A stretch of 64,000 nt of DNA. Source: Rhynochetos jubatus (Eukaryota; Chordata; Aves; Eurypygiformes; Rhynochetidae). A program made the translations under genes and the position numbers. The notes beneath the pieces are model-generated. The model saw only the letters and a program-made list of their open reading frames with translations, searched no databases and was not told the origin of the DNA. Numbering within the stretch: the first letter of the stretch is position 1; each line of letters starts with the position of its first letter. The stretch is taken from assembly GCA_027574665.1 (NCBI GenBank), contig CM050677.1, positions 558,001 to 622,000 on the forward strand, written 5' to 3'. Positions 32,072 to 43,551 of this stretch are shown here, in pieces.

Positions 32072-32555
32072 GCCTGCCTCTTCCCCAAACAGCCTGAGAG
32101 CGATCGCAGCCCAAGAGCCACGGCCCGAAGGCCGGAGCCCGGGAGCCTACGCAGCAGATTCCCAGCAAACCTTGTCACCGATAACACGGCCAGAAAACTC
32201 AAAACAATCCACCAGCTCCCACACGAACGAGCCAGCCCAGGAGTGGGCAAAGCAGCTAACACAGGAGGGTCAGCAAGCGCCCGGGAGCAAATGAGCAGGG
32301 GAGTAACGGAGAGGGAGAAGGGAAGAGTAATGGCTACCGAGAGAGCGGAACATGACGTACTATGGAAGGAAATACTTCCTTGGTCAGTCTGGGTCAGCTA
32401 CAGTATCCGAAGCGCACAAAAGACCTTGAGTTCAGTACAGGCCATCCCCGGCACCAGCTGAGGCCTTATCAATGTTTTCTCTTAGCGTCCAGCAACAGAG
32501 TTCCCTGGCAACCAGAGTAAAGGGAGTTAGCCCTTTCCTGACTGAAGCCAGCACA
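32072..32555 (-). repeat. Second-family LTR fragment at the 5' end of ERV-L copy 1
   Basis: From about 32,095 the segment matches 45,010-45,475 of the solo LTR. A 13-bp sequence, GAAGCCAGCACAC, occurs at both sides of the fragment (about 32,058 and 32,546). The right edge is followed by CTTGG at 32556-32560, which is the uninterrupted target sequence of the CCDC81 intron. Confidence 0.7.
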
Positions 32556-32582
32556 CTTGGTTGCTCCGCGCTTCTTTCCCAG

Positions 32583-34200
32583 ACGAGACACCACCCGCTG
32601 CGCTGGACTTCGAGCAGATTGCCGCCGACATCCACTTCCTCCCAAATACCGTGGAGCAGTGCATACACGAGACCCTGCTGTTCTTCGCTGGGGCCCTCCG
32701 CGATGACAAGGAGGTGGAATTCACCTTCGAGGGCATTGGCATCCTTGCTGTGCGAAGAAAAGCGGTCAGCATGACCTTCTATGATGAGTGCCTGCTGGAG
32801 CTGGATGCGAGCGGGAACATGCTGGCAGCTCTTCTCGAGGTGGGCTTGCCATTTCTCCGGGGCTGCTCCTCGTGGCTCTGTGGCAAGGCGAGGTTTGCTG
32901 CCTTTGTGAGCAACCAGCACGTGTCCTGGGCGTCTGCTGACACGTGTCTGTCCCCTCGCAGGACTCCAAGATGAGGGGCCTCGTGGCCTTCCCCGGCAAA
33001 AACGATTTTGAGCGGCTCAGCCGAGACGGGGTCATCACGCTGCCAAGGTGAGCAGGATGGCTTCTGCAGCCCCTGGCTGGTCAGGGGAGCAGCTGCTCAG
33101 CCCCTGCTGCGGGGGCACCCTCTTGCCGAGGCTCCTCTCCTGCCAAACCTAGGCAAGACCAGGTCTTTGCCAGGAGAGCGGCCCCACGCGCCCACCGCTG
33201 GCTCCCCCCTGGCGTGGGGAGTGCAGACAAAGCGCCCAGTCCGCTCTCGATGTGCCTGGAGAGACTGAGGGAGGCGCGAGGGTGTGTGGGGGCAGCAAGG
33301 GGGGGTGTGCTGGGATCATCAGCTCTCTGGCAGGAAGGAGAGGGAAGCCCTGTGCCAGAGAGCTCTGTCCCCCAGGGGCCTGGCAGCGGCTTCTTAGCGT
33401 CAGCCCCCACGGGAGCGTGGAGCCCTTTTGCCCACCTGGTGCCTTCTGGTTTCCAGGCTGGCAGTCGAGACCCCCCACCAAGCATCGGCCCCCGCCATTT
33501 CCCTGAAGCCCAGGAGAGAGTCGGCGCCTTGGGGCGGGGGTGCCCGCAGAGGTAATGTCCCAGCTGAGTGCTGGCCGGGGGGCTGTGGGCGCTCCTCTGG
33601 CCTGCAGGGTCCCACACCCGCTGCTGTGCTGATCTCTTGCCTCCCGCCTGCAGTGAGCGTGCTGGATCCGGTGTTCCTGGCTCAGCGGAGGGTTTCTGTA
33701 GCCCGGCAGCTGGCAAAGGCAGACCAGCGGGCTAAAGCCAAGGAAGCCGGCCAAGCCGGGTGAGCCCCCTGGGGGGCGGACTGGTGGGGCTGGGGGCGTG
33801 GGGCCACACCGTGCCCGTGATCTCAGGCGAGCGAGATGTTTCCCTCGGCCGGGGGTTTCCCGTGCCGATGCCGCCAGACGCGGGGAGGTTGTCCTGCTGG
33901 ACATGTGCTCTTCCTGAGGAACTGCCTGGTGGTGCTGGCGCTGCGGCACAGGCTGCGAGCCCGGCGCGGAGCAATGGGCTCAGACTGGGCTCCATGAGCT
34001 CAGCCTGTCGCGCCTCTTCAGGTTGCTGCCAATAATCCAGAAGTCCCAGGAGGAGCTGAAGCAGCCCGCAGAGTCCAGTGGCAGGGGCCTTAGCCGTCAC
34101 GGCAGACGCCCTTTCCAGCGGGAGAGCTGTCGGCAGCGGGTGGCGGGGGCGAGGAGCGCCTCTGCCAAGGGGAATGCACCCAATAAAGGCTGCTGGTGCC
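32583..34200 (+). pseudogene. CCDC81-like: CCDC81-like copy M2 (exons 4-7, then fused 3' end)
   Basis: Exons 4 (32583-32839), 5 (32962-33047), 6 (33457-33551) and 7 (33654-33759, with a 9-base in-frame insertion adding GQA-type residues) are open. Exon 8 starts at 34022, but after GAAGCAGCC it is fused directly to the middle of exon 11 (CGCAGAGTCC) by deletion of exons 9-10 and part of 11. The fused frame is not the normal exon 11 frame, so the normal stop is bypassed and the frame runs on to 34,697. Exons 1-3 are replaced by the ERV-L element. Intron 7 is about 170 bases longer than in L and R1. Likely non-functional. Confidence 0.75.
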
Positions 34201-35210
34201 TGTGCCCAGGTGGAGTGAGCAGCTGCCCCGTGTTTCTCTGCGGCCAAGGGGGCGGGAGGGAGGCCCCGCAGCCCCCTGGTCGGAGGCGTTTGCGGACCAA
34301 GGGGCCGGGGGGACTGGTCCTGCCAGCCAGTCATGCCAGGCCGTGCGACTGGAAGAGCGGTGTCCCTGCCAGCACACGAGGCACAGGGGCTTCAGAGCAC
34401 AGCTTCTCTGCGTGCAAACACCGCTCGGTAGGGCTGCCCAGAGCTCCGGGGCTGCTCACGGCGCGCTCAGAGCAGGGTCGCGCTGGCACAAGACACAAGC
34501 GGGCTTGCCGCTCCTTGAAGAGCTACGCTCGCGTGGAGACTCGTGCTTCGCCGAAGACACTCCTGAGCCGAGCCGTCGGCTTACCGTCAGGGACTGTCCA
34601 GTGGCCTGGGACATTCTTAAAATGGGCAATAAGGAGGCCCCTGGGAACTACTGAGCACCCAGCCTCTGCCCAGCGCCCGCTGAGGTCAGCCGACTGAGCC
34701 TCCTGGCAGTGACGGTGGAGCACACGGCAGACGGGGAGGCGATCGCAGACAGCCAACGTGGCTGCAGCAATGGCGTGTCGTGCCTGACTCCCCCAGCGCT
34801 CCTGTGCCATGCAGTGGGGGGGTGGTGCAGGGCCCGCCCCTCGCCTGAGGCCCCAGCCGGTGACTGGTTGCCTGGGCTGGCACTCTGGACCCTCCTCTGA
34901 GGTGATGCTGCCTCTGATTGGCCCACAGCTGCTCAGGCTGCTGTGCTGCAGTGCCCGCCCTCCACCTGAGGTGATGCTCTCTCGGATTGGCCGCCGGAGG
35001 TGTCACACCTCCCCCCGCACCACCTGCCCCTCCGTGAGGGGAAAATGAAATGGAAGTTCCTTCATTAACTCCAGTAACTTCCGTCAAAACCAACCAGTGC
35101 TGCAGAAGGAGCAGAACCTCACCCCCCTCACATCCCCCCACCAGCGTTCTCCATCCACCTGGATCAGTGCTGAGCCCAGAGCTTTTGCTGGGGTTGAAAA
35201 CCGCCTTTGG
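34201..35210. other. CCDC81-like 3' flank with CCAAT block, M2 copy
   Basis: Same content as 24,349-25,370, with an empty class II target site (AGTGGG at 34813-34818). No gene is seen. Confidence 0.6.
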
Positions 35211-36870
35211 GCAGTCCAACCCCCTCTTTGAGGGCCCCCAGCTGGAGTTTCAGGCTCTGGGGACTCATTTGTAGGGCTTTAACCCCTCTTCAAGGGTAGA
35301 AAGACTCATTTTTAGGTTCTAGGCCTGTACGCTGAGTTGCAGGGTCTGAAGTGTCCGTTTGAAGGTCCAAACCTGATTTCGGAGCTCAAGGTCTCTTCTG
35401 TTCAGGGCCCAAACCCTCATGTTTAGCATCCAACCCCTCATGGTATCGTCCAAATGCTCCTATTCAGGCCCAAAGCCTCCTTTTACGGTCCAAACCCTCA
35501 GCTTAGCATCCAAAGCCTCATTTTTAGGTCCAAAAGTCTCATTTTTAGGGTACAAGCCTTCATTTATGAGCTTCAAACCCCCCTGTTGTAGTCCAAAGAC
35601 TCATTTCAATGGCCCAGGTCTTCCGTTTTAAGGCACAAAGTCTGATTTTGAAGGCCCAAAGCCTTATTTCTGGAATCCAAAGCCGTATCTGCAGGGTCCA
35701 AACCCAGCTTTTATTAACAAGAGCTATTTTCCAGGACACACGCTTGCCTTTCTAGGCTCTAAACCCTCACTTTGGTGGCAGAAACCCTCATTTTTGGCTC
35801 CAAAGCCTCATTTTTGTGGTCCAAAGTCTCCGTTTCAGTTTGCAAAGTCTCCTTTTTAGGGTTCAAAGTTGCAGTGTTAGGCTTCAAAGCCCCATTTTCC
35901 GGGCTCCAATGTGGCATTGCGTACATCCAGCTAGAGTTTTTCAATGTGCAAGATGTGTCTCGAGCATCTGAACAGAGGGTTTGGAACTGACCCGTGAGGG
36001 TTTGTACCCTAAAAATGGGGATTCCATCTTTCCTCCGATCGCCTGCCTGGTTACGTACAATCCCGTGCCTTGCCCCCCGCCTCCTCACGTGCGATTGGCT
36101 GCCGTGGGTCCGGGGACTCCCCTTCTGGGCTTGCCAGGCAACCAGCTCCACCTTCAGGGTTTGGGCCCTCAAAATGAGACTGTGGTCCCTGAAAAACAGG
36201 CTTGGGTCAAAACCGACAGGCTGGCACCCTAAAAATGTGGATTTCAGCCCAATAACGCAGGCGTTGGGCACTGAGCTGGCTCAGATCCTCAGCTTTGAGG
36301 AACTTTGGCTTCCAGAGCCTCTTTGATGCTCCGAAGCCTCATTTTAATGGTCCGCAGGCTCAGGTGAAGTTCGCAAAGTCTCACCTTCAGAGGCCAAAGC
36401 TGCATTTTTATTTGCCAAAGCGTCATTTGAAGGCCCCAAAGCGGCATTTTTAGGATCCAGCCTGTTGATTTGGGGGTCCAAGGTGCATCCTGAGTGTCCA
36501 AACCCTCATTTTGATGTCGCAAAGCTTCATTTTTACGTCTCAGGCCTCACTTGTAGAGCCCATGGCTTTGATTCTGGGACTGAAAGGCTCCTTTCTGGGC
36601 TCCAAGCCATCATTTTTAGGTTCTAAATTCCCATTTCTAAGTTCCAAGCCCCTACTTGTAAGGTCCAGAACCTCTTTTTAAGGGCTGAGAGTGCCATTTT
36701 TAAGTCCCGAAGTCTGATTCTGACGGTCCAAAGCCTCATTTGTAGAGGGCAAAGCCCTATTTCTGGGGTCCAAAGCCTCACCTCCATTTGCCAAGGCCCA
36801 GTTTTAGGGCCCAGAGGCTATTTCGAAGGTCCAAACCCTTGTTTCGAAGGATGGGCCAGATGCTACAGCT
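35210..36870. repeat. Degenerate ~21-bp array, M2 copy (inverted, full length)
   Basis: Reverse complement of array A, with about 110 bases missing near 35,525 relative to 25,690-25,800. It keeps the ERV-L target region uninterrupted at 35,945-35,965 (GATGTGTCTCGAG). Confidence 0.8.
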
Positions 36871-37067
36871 GACGCTTTGGGCCTTGAAAACGAGGGCAAA
36901 CAGCAGGCGGCGGCAGAGGCCCGGAATGACACTGTCTGCTCAGCACACTCCGGGTGTCCCCATGGGAAGGACACCACGGGACTGGGCTTGTTGCTCCAGC
37001 TTTCTTTCAAAAGCATAAATACTCCAATACGGCCATTTTGGAGAGGAGGATTGAATCTCCCCACGGC

Positions 37068-40000
37068 TCAGCAGGTCCAGCACCACAGCGACGGCAGGCT
37101 CCACCGTGACGTTGGCATCTCTTCCGTCAGGAAGATGAGGACGTCAGTCGCCCGGGATCTGACTGAGGGGTGGGTGTCTTTCCTCAATGGCAGGAGCGCT
37201 GCAAGGGAGGAAGCAGAGCAGACGTGGAGCGCCCCTGCCGGCAGAGACCCGCAGGAGTTCCCTCCAGACCATTCCAGCCTCTCCCATCTTTCTGTGGGCG
37301 AGGAGCCAGCTGGAAGCTGCTGCTCAGCAAGGCCCCGTGTGCCCCTGACACGTTGCTCTGCGCCTGGGGCAGGGCCAGGCATGGCAGCCCCCTGCCCAGG
37401 CTCTGTCCCCTGCCCCCCCTCCCCCCCAGCCCCGCACTGCCCCCACTCACCATTGCAGATGTCCCACAGCTTGTCCTGGCTCAGGTGCCTCAGGTGCAGC
37501 GTGGCAAGCCCTAGGCACAGAGCTCCGCTCAGACCTCCGCTCCCCAGCACGCCCCCAGCACGCCCCCAGCACGGCCCCAGCATGGCCCCAGGCCCTGGCA
37601 GCTGAGCTGAAATCCCTCCTCCCCTCAGCGGAGGGTCCCCGGGGACCCTGCTGCTGCATTTCTTCCCCTCTCGGCTCCTGGAGTGCTCCATGGCCTTACA
37701 GATTCCCAACAAACCTCAGCCATGGCGCAGGGAGTTTGGGGCTTACACGCCCCTTCTCCTACCAGAGCCCTCCTGCAGTGCTGAGCTGGGGAATCGTACT
37801 GGCTGTGCCGGGGGGCAGCTGCCTGGTTACGGTGAGGGATGAGAGTGAAAGAATTGGTCTTTCTCTCCTGGACGGCAGCGGCTGCGCCCGGCGTCTCCCT
37901 CGCAGTGGGACGCGCCTCAGAGCGCACAAACTCTCCAGTCGGTGAAACCAGGGAACGGTCGACACAACCTGGGCTGAAAAACCTCCGCGAGGCTCAGCTC
38001 TGCGCCCGTGGAGAGAGGCACTGACATCCCACGGCACTACTTTCAGCCAGCTCCAGAGGGAATTTTAACAGGCACCTTCAAAGCAATAGATCTATATACC
38101 CCGGTGCCTATTTCTGTCTCTGGGGGAGCTCCCGCGTGCAGCTTGGTGTCGACACCTTGGTTACGTCTTTGGTTGACAGTGGACCTCGCCATCGATTCTG
38201 CTGTGTCACGCGCCTCACCAGTTCATTCAAATAACAGCTTTTCCCTCAGTATTTGTGACACCGACCTTATAAGCGGCCTAAACCCCTCACCACAGCCCCC
38301 ATTTCTCAGAGTGTCTCACCGATGAACGCGACGGCCGCCTCCCGCACGGTGACCTGAGTGTCCATCAGGTACGGCAGGCTCTGAAGCACGAAACCTTCCA
38401 CCCTGCTCCTGCCGTGCTGTAGCTGGAGAGAGACCAAGGGCACGGGGCTGGAACAGACGCCCCAGCCCTCCAGACCAGCCCCTCCTACCAGTGCCCTCCT
38501 TCCCACCTGGCCAGGAGCCCCATGGGGCTGAGGTTCAGAGGGAGCCACCAGCAGCCCAGGGATTGCCAGACCCCTCTGTCCCCCTTCCAGGGCCCAGATG
38601 GGCTGGGGTCTCCCTCTGCACCCCGGTGTCAGGACGGGGAGAGGGCCCTGGAGAAGAGCCCTTGTGGGGCTGCGTGGCAGAGGGCAGGGAAGGAGGATGC
38701 AGCTTCAGGCTGTGGGCTCTGGGCTGGAGCAAGGAGCTGCACAGCTCTCCCCACTGAGATGTGGGGCAGCCAGAGCGGCCTTAGGGGTCGTCCTCACCAA
38801 GCACTCCGCAATCCAGTCGCTCTGATGCGTGCCGGCCGCGTAGCTCAGCTCCCTGCACCGCAGGAACTTGGCACAGGCAAGCAGGGTGTCTCCAGCGGCC
38901 TGCAGAGAAGCAGAAGCTGGGAGATGGCACCGCAGCCCAGGCAAGGAGACGTGTCACCCCCCTCTTCTTGGCCAGGCTCCGAGCCATTTCCAGCCCCTTA
39001 GGGAAGAGGCAGCGGGATCCACGTCTGAACTGATGTCGGTGTCCAGGGCAGGGTCACGGGGCAGCCAGCACCTCAGGTATCTCACACTGCCGGCCAGCAG
39101 AACAGAGATCCTCCAGGCTGCCGAGCTGCTGCCAGGGCTGGGACAGGTTGTCCCAGGGATGGGACAGGATCTCCACTCCCAGGCACAGCCGGGAATCTTG
39201 TAGGGACTCGTGTGTTTGATGGCCATGGGCTGCTGCTGAGCCCTTCCAGAGCAGGCAGGGCAGGTCTGGGCAGGGTGTGGGGGTCTGCAGGGACCCTTCC
39301 TCAGGGCTGTGGGGGAGCAGGGCTGAATGGGGAGAGCGGGGCTGGAGCAGACCCCAGCTCCCCATCCACCTCAGTGGGGAAGGGGGAAGATGGTGGTGGG
39401 AGCAGTGGAGGGAAGGGGGGGAGCAGTGAGACCCCCAAGGTGACACACATCCCCAGAGTGATGTCCAGCAGCCCTTGCCCCTTACGGCCAGGCCACCCGC
39501 GTGGTGTCAGCCCTGGTCGCTGCTCACTGCACCTTGGCCACGCTCTCCACCTGGTCGTTCATACGGAGGAACAGCGGGAGCAGGACCCTCTGCACCTTCT
39601 TCCTCATCTTCCTCTTGTTTTTCTCCACAACCCTCACCAAGTCTCCAAAGAGGCTGATGGAGAACTCCCGCAGCTGGCTGGACTCCTGGGAAGGAGGAAT
39701 ACAGGGAGACTTTGCCCACAGCCTCTGCCTGCCCACGCTGAGCAAGGCCGTTAGCGTGGGTGATGTGTACCTACCTCATCGAAGAGGCGCAGCAGCTTCT
39801 CTACCAGCTGCAGAATGATGGGTCCGGCCTCCCTCCTCTCCATGTCACCCACCACGTTCCTAAGCCACAGCCTGACCTTCATCCTGACATCCGAGTTGGC
39901 GTTGCTCAGGCTCTCCACGATGTCCGGCAGCAGGACCTGCATTTTCTTTGCCTGGATGAAACCCAGTCTCCTTATTGCGAAGCAGCGAAAGAGCAGCCTG

Positions 40001-40757
40001 GCCAAAATGCACTGGTCACTGAGCACCAGCCTCCCGTCCGGCATCCCAGGGAGTGATGCAGAAGGAGCGCGAGGACGGGAAGGGGTTCCAGGAGAGCGGT
40101 GTTCCCAGCTCAGCCAAGCCCTTTTCCCACTGGCCCGAAGCAGCGGGTGGATTGGTAACCCTCTGCCTGGTGCCACGGCCGGGTCACCGCATTACCGGGA
40201 CACACCGATGCCACAAGCCTCCTGCCAGTGCCAAGGAACAGCGACCTAGCGAGGGGGGAGCTCATTACCTCGGTCAGTTCCCTGCTGTCGAGCAGGGAGA
40301 GCAGCCAGGTGCTCTCCGATTTCCTTCCCGGTTGGAGCAGGGGACACTCTGGATTGTCCTCTGCCAGTGTCTCGCCTGCGTGGAGAGGAACACGGAGGAG
40401 TTGGTCAGACGCAGCATCTTTGTCCACAGGCTTCCCACGGTGACAAGAGCTTTAAGCTTGGGACGGCTGAGGAGGGGGCAGTGCTGGGGCTGGCTCCCAG
40501 CCCCCTGCCATTCAGGCCCCGCTGTGCCCCCAGCCGTGGGACACCAGCTGCCAACGTGCCGAGGAATCGGGATCCCGGCATCGAGCCTGTCGTGCTCGCT
40601 GGCCCCGGCCCTGCCAGCCCCGGGGAGCCCCTCACTCACCGATCTGCAGCACCTGGACCACGGTCACATCATAGGGCTGCGGTGAGGAGCTGCTTTCCTG
40701 GGGAGCCCCCACCTCCTCCCAGGCCACCCTGATGTGGCTGGAGCATCTCTCCGCCAT
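37068..40757 (-). CDS. MROH-like: MROH-like protein, copy C, complete
   Basis: Mirror image of copy B. Exons on the minus strand: 40640-40757, 40269-40375, about 39775-40011, 39533-39685, 38798-38899, 38320-38422, 37451-37510 and 37068-37198. All exon lengths equal those of copy B, every splice site is kept, and the frame is open to TGA (336 aa). I noticed only a few residue changes, such as Leu to Pro in the LLLDIVESL helix (LLPDIVESL) and a Met to Val near VTVREAAVAF. The gene diverges from CCDC81-like copy R1, as B does from L. The low divergence means the inverted duplication is recent or is homogenised by gene conversion. Confidence 0.75.
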
Positions 40758-43551
40758 CCTGCCAAATGAAGGACAGTGGTGGGGGAGCAGTTTCAAGTAA
40801 ACGCCTCGGGGTGTGGCCACCTTGGCTGGATACGGTGCTGGGGGGGGTCACAGAGGGGGGTTCACAAAGGGCCCCACTGTGACCTGGCATCCAGGCTGGG
40901 AGGGGCCTGGCAACACCTGCATTCCCATGGCAACCATCCCACCCCAGGGAGGGGGGAGTGAGCGAGCGGCTGTGTGGTGCTTCGTCGCCGGCTGGGGTTA
41001 AACCGTAGCTCCTGGAGAGAAGAGGGATCAAACCTCACCAACCAAGGGTTTTGTTGGTCTTTCACACCTCCGATTCCTCCGCAGTTCACCTATTAATTTG
41101 GGAGTGGGAAAGGGTGGTCCCACCCCTCTCTCTTACTTTGTGCTCTCTTACCTTGTATATGGTACAAATGCCCGAGGGATTGGTAAATGTGCTCGAACAC
41201 AGTGGAGAAAATGGTAAACCAGGACTACCCCACACTCTCCTGGGTTGGCAGCTCTTTCTCCATCCCTTCCTCGTGTTTCTTTCTGCGGGAGCACACAGCG
41301 GGATTGTCCTCACCCGAAGGAAGAAGATCAGTCCCAAATAAGCAGGAAGCGCGACATCCACGTACCTGCAGCCTACACAGTAACATCGGCAAAGCTCTGC
41401 CTGTCCCCAGCAGATAAAATGAATGGAGTTCTCCTACGCTGGAAGGAACTAAGGGTCAACGGACCGCAACCGCCTGTTGTGAGCTGTTTGCACACCAGGC
41501 GCAGGCTGCTCCAGCTCCTCTCCGGCTGTTACCTAGGAGAAAATGGGAGCGTGTCTCATTGTAAGAAGGAAACCCTTATTGGCAACTTAGTTCAAGACCT
41601 CATTTGCCGCCCTAAACCTCATTTCCATTTGCCGAGGCCCATTTTTAGGGCCCAAAGCCCTATTTTTAAGGTCGAAACCCTCGTTTTGAAGCATGGACCA
41701 GATGCTACAACTGACGCTTATCATACGCGCCCCTTCTCCTACCAGAGCCCTCCTGCAGTGCTGAGCTGGGGAGTCGTACTGGCTGTGCCGGGGGGCAGCT
41801 GCCTGGTTACGGTGCGGGATGAGAGTGAAAGAATTGGTCTTTCTCTCCTGGACGGCAGCGGCTGCGCCCGGCGTCTCCCTCAGGAGAAGTGTGGCCAGCA
41901 GGGCGAGGGAAGGGAGTCTCCCCCTCTACTCTGCTCCTGTGAGACCCCACCTGGAGTTCTGCCTCCAGCTGTGGAGCCCTCAGCAGGAGAAGGATACCGA
42001 CCGGTTGGAGCGAGTCCAGAGGAGGCCACGGAGATGCTCCGAGGGCTGGAGCCCCTCTGCCATGGGGCCAGGCTGGGAGGGTCAGGGCTGTTCAGCCTGG
42101 AGAAGGGAAGGCTCCGGGGAGACCTTAGAGCCCCTTCCAGTGCCTGGGGGGCTACAAGGAAGCTGAGGGGGACTTTTCCCAAGGGCAGGGAGTGACAGGA
42201 CAAGGGGTGACGGGTTTAAGTTGAGAGCAGGGAGATTGAGATAGGACATCGGGAAGGAATTCTTCCCGCAGAGGGTGGGGGGCACTGGGACAGGTTGCCC
42301 AGAGAAGCTGTGGGTGCCCCATCCCTGGGAGTGTCCAAGGCCAGGCTGGAGGAGGCTGGGAGCAACCTGGGCTGGTGGAGGGTGACCCTGCCCGTGGCAG
42401 GGGGTGGGACTGGATGATCTCAAAGGTTCCAACCCCAACCATTCTGTGATTCTATGATTCTCTAATAACCAACCAGTGCTGCAGAAGGAGCAGAACCTCA
42501 CGCCCCTCACATCCCCCCACCAGCGTTCTCCATCCACCTGGATCAGTGCTGAGCCCAGAGCTTTTGCTGGGGTTGAAAACCACCTTTGGGCGGTCCAACC
42601 CCCTCTTTGAGGGCCCCCAGCTGGAGTTTCATGCTCTGGGGACTCATTTGTAGGGCTTTAACCCCTCTTCAAGGGTAGAAAGACTCATTTTTAGGTTCTA
42701 GGGCTGTGCCCAGCATGCCCTGGCCTGAGGGACCACCTCTTTCGGAGCAAAGCTCTGAGGAGGAAAAGTTTGGACCGTCGGGATGCTCCTGGTTCTTCAT
42801 TCCCACACTGCCCATCTTCCAACTCTGCTCCCCCGGGATCAGCAGGCAGACGACGTGAGGGCTCCTTTGGCCAAAACCCAGCCACCCTGCGCAGGCCTTT
42901 GCCAACTTTCCACCGCGCTCCAGTAACGATCCACGCAGAACAACTTCACCGACAACGTTGTCCTTGGGAAAGGAGGCCAAAGCCACACTAGCGAAGGCAA
43001 AGGCTTTGCTCTCGCAGCACCTTCTCCCACTCCTCTGCAGCACGGGCGCCTGCTGGACATCACGCGTTACTGCTCAGCCTTCTGTTTGTGCGACTCCTTC
43101 CTTTCCGCCCGGCAGACTCTGTCCACGCTGCAAAACCTTGTTGTGTGGGGCATAAACAGGGTTCTCAAGCTTTTGTTCGTGCTCATGGCTAGCTGGCCTG
43201 GTTTTTCGGGTGGAGGGCAAAGAGTGCTAAAAGAAACAGGCTGTGGAAACACACGGGTTTTGGTATTCTGGGCTCACAGGCCTCTGGCAACATGTTGGAG
43301 CAACGACGTTGGTCTCAGGGGTCCCCAGAGTCTCTCCGTGACCAGCCAGCGGGGGCCGAGGTGACACACGCAGGCGGGAGCGTCAGCCGCACGTGCCCAT
43401 TGTGGCTGCCCTGCCCACGCTGGGGCCAGAGGTGGGCGGGTCTGCGGGGTGGCAGGTCCCCAACTTGCGGACTTGGGGGAGGAGGAACAGAGGGGTTTTG
43501 CAGCAGGACCAGCACCTCCTCGCCAGCTGCTGCAGTGCAGGGGCAGCAAAG
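40758..43551. promoter_or_regulatory. Shared divergent region between MROH copy C and CCDC81-like copy R1
   Basis: Mirror of 14,667-17,560. It contains the X-box-like ATTCCCATGGCAAC (40921-40934), the LTR fragment (40,925-41,010), unique sequence, an array piece (about 41,590-41,720), the CR1 fragment and the displaced array tail (42,470-42,705). About 100 bases just upstream of the CCDC81 start in copy L, including its 8-bp inverted repeat, are missing here (junction near 43,465-43,485). Confidence 0.5.
41882..42464 (+). mobile_element. CR1 LINE 3' fragment (mirror copy)
   Basis: Ends with the bird CR1 tail (GGATGATCTCAAAGGTTCC ... ATTCTGTGATTCTATGATTCT). It is the same 5'-truncated insertion as 15,855-16,436, in inverted orientation because the whole arm is inverted. 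Confidence 0.9.

Larger units (their letters stand above)
26222..32555 (-). mobile_element. ERV-L-type (class III) retrovirus-like element, copy 1, chimeric at its 5' end
   Basis: On the minus strand: partial LTR of a second family (32,555-32,072), short leader, gag, in-frame pol, polypyrimidine/polypurine region (about 26,914-26,940), then an LTR (26,913-26,222). No env is present, as expected for ERV-L. Its 5' end is not a normal LTR copy: it lacks R, U5 and a primer-binding site and belongs to the LTR family of the solo LTR at 44,690. The left flank is array DNA and the right flank is CCDC81-like intron 3, two places that are not adjacent in the parent locus. The same structure recurs at 50,553 and 61,984. 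Confidence 0.85.

Noticed and set aside
31498..32097. Plus-strand Gly/Ala-rich frame of about 200 codons opposite ERV-L gag
   Set aside because: It is the complement of the Pro-rich gag repeat and has no independent support.
26222..32555. Reading ERV-L copy 1 as an ordinary insertion with two LTRs
   Set aside because: The two ends are different LTR families, there is no primer-binding site next to the right end, and the flanks come from two separate host positions, so a simple insertion does not fit.
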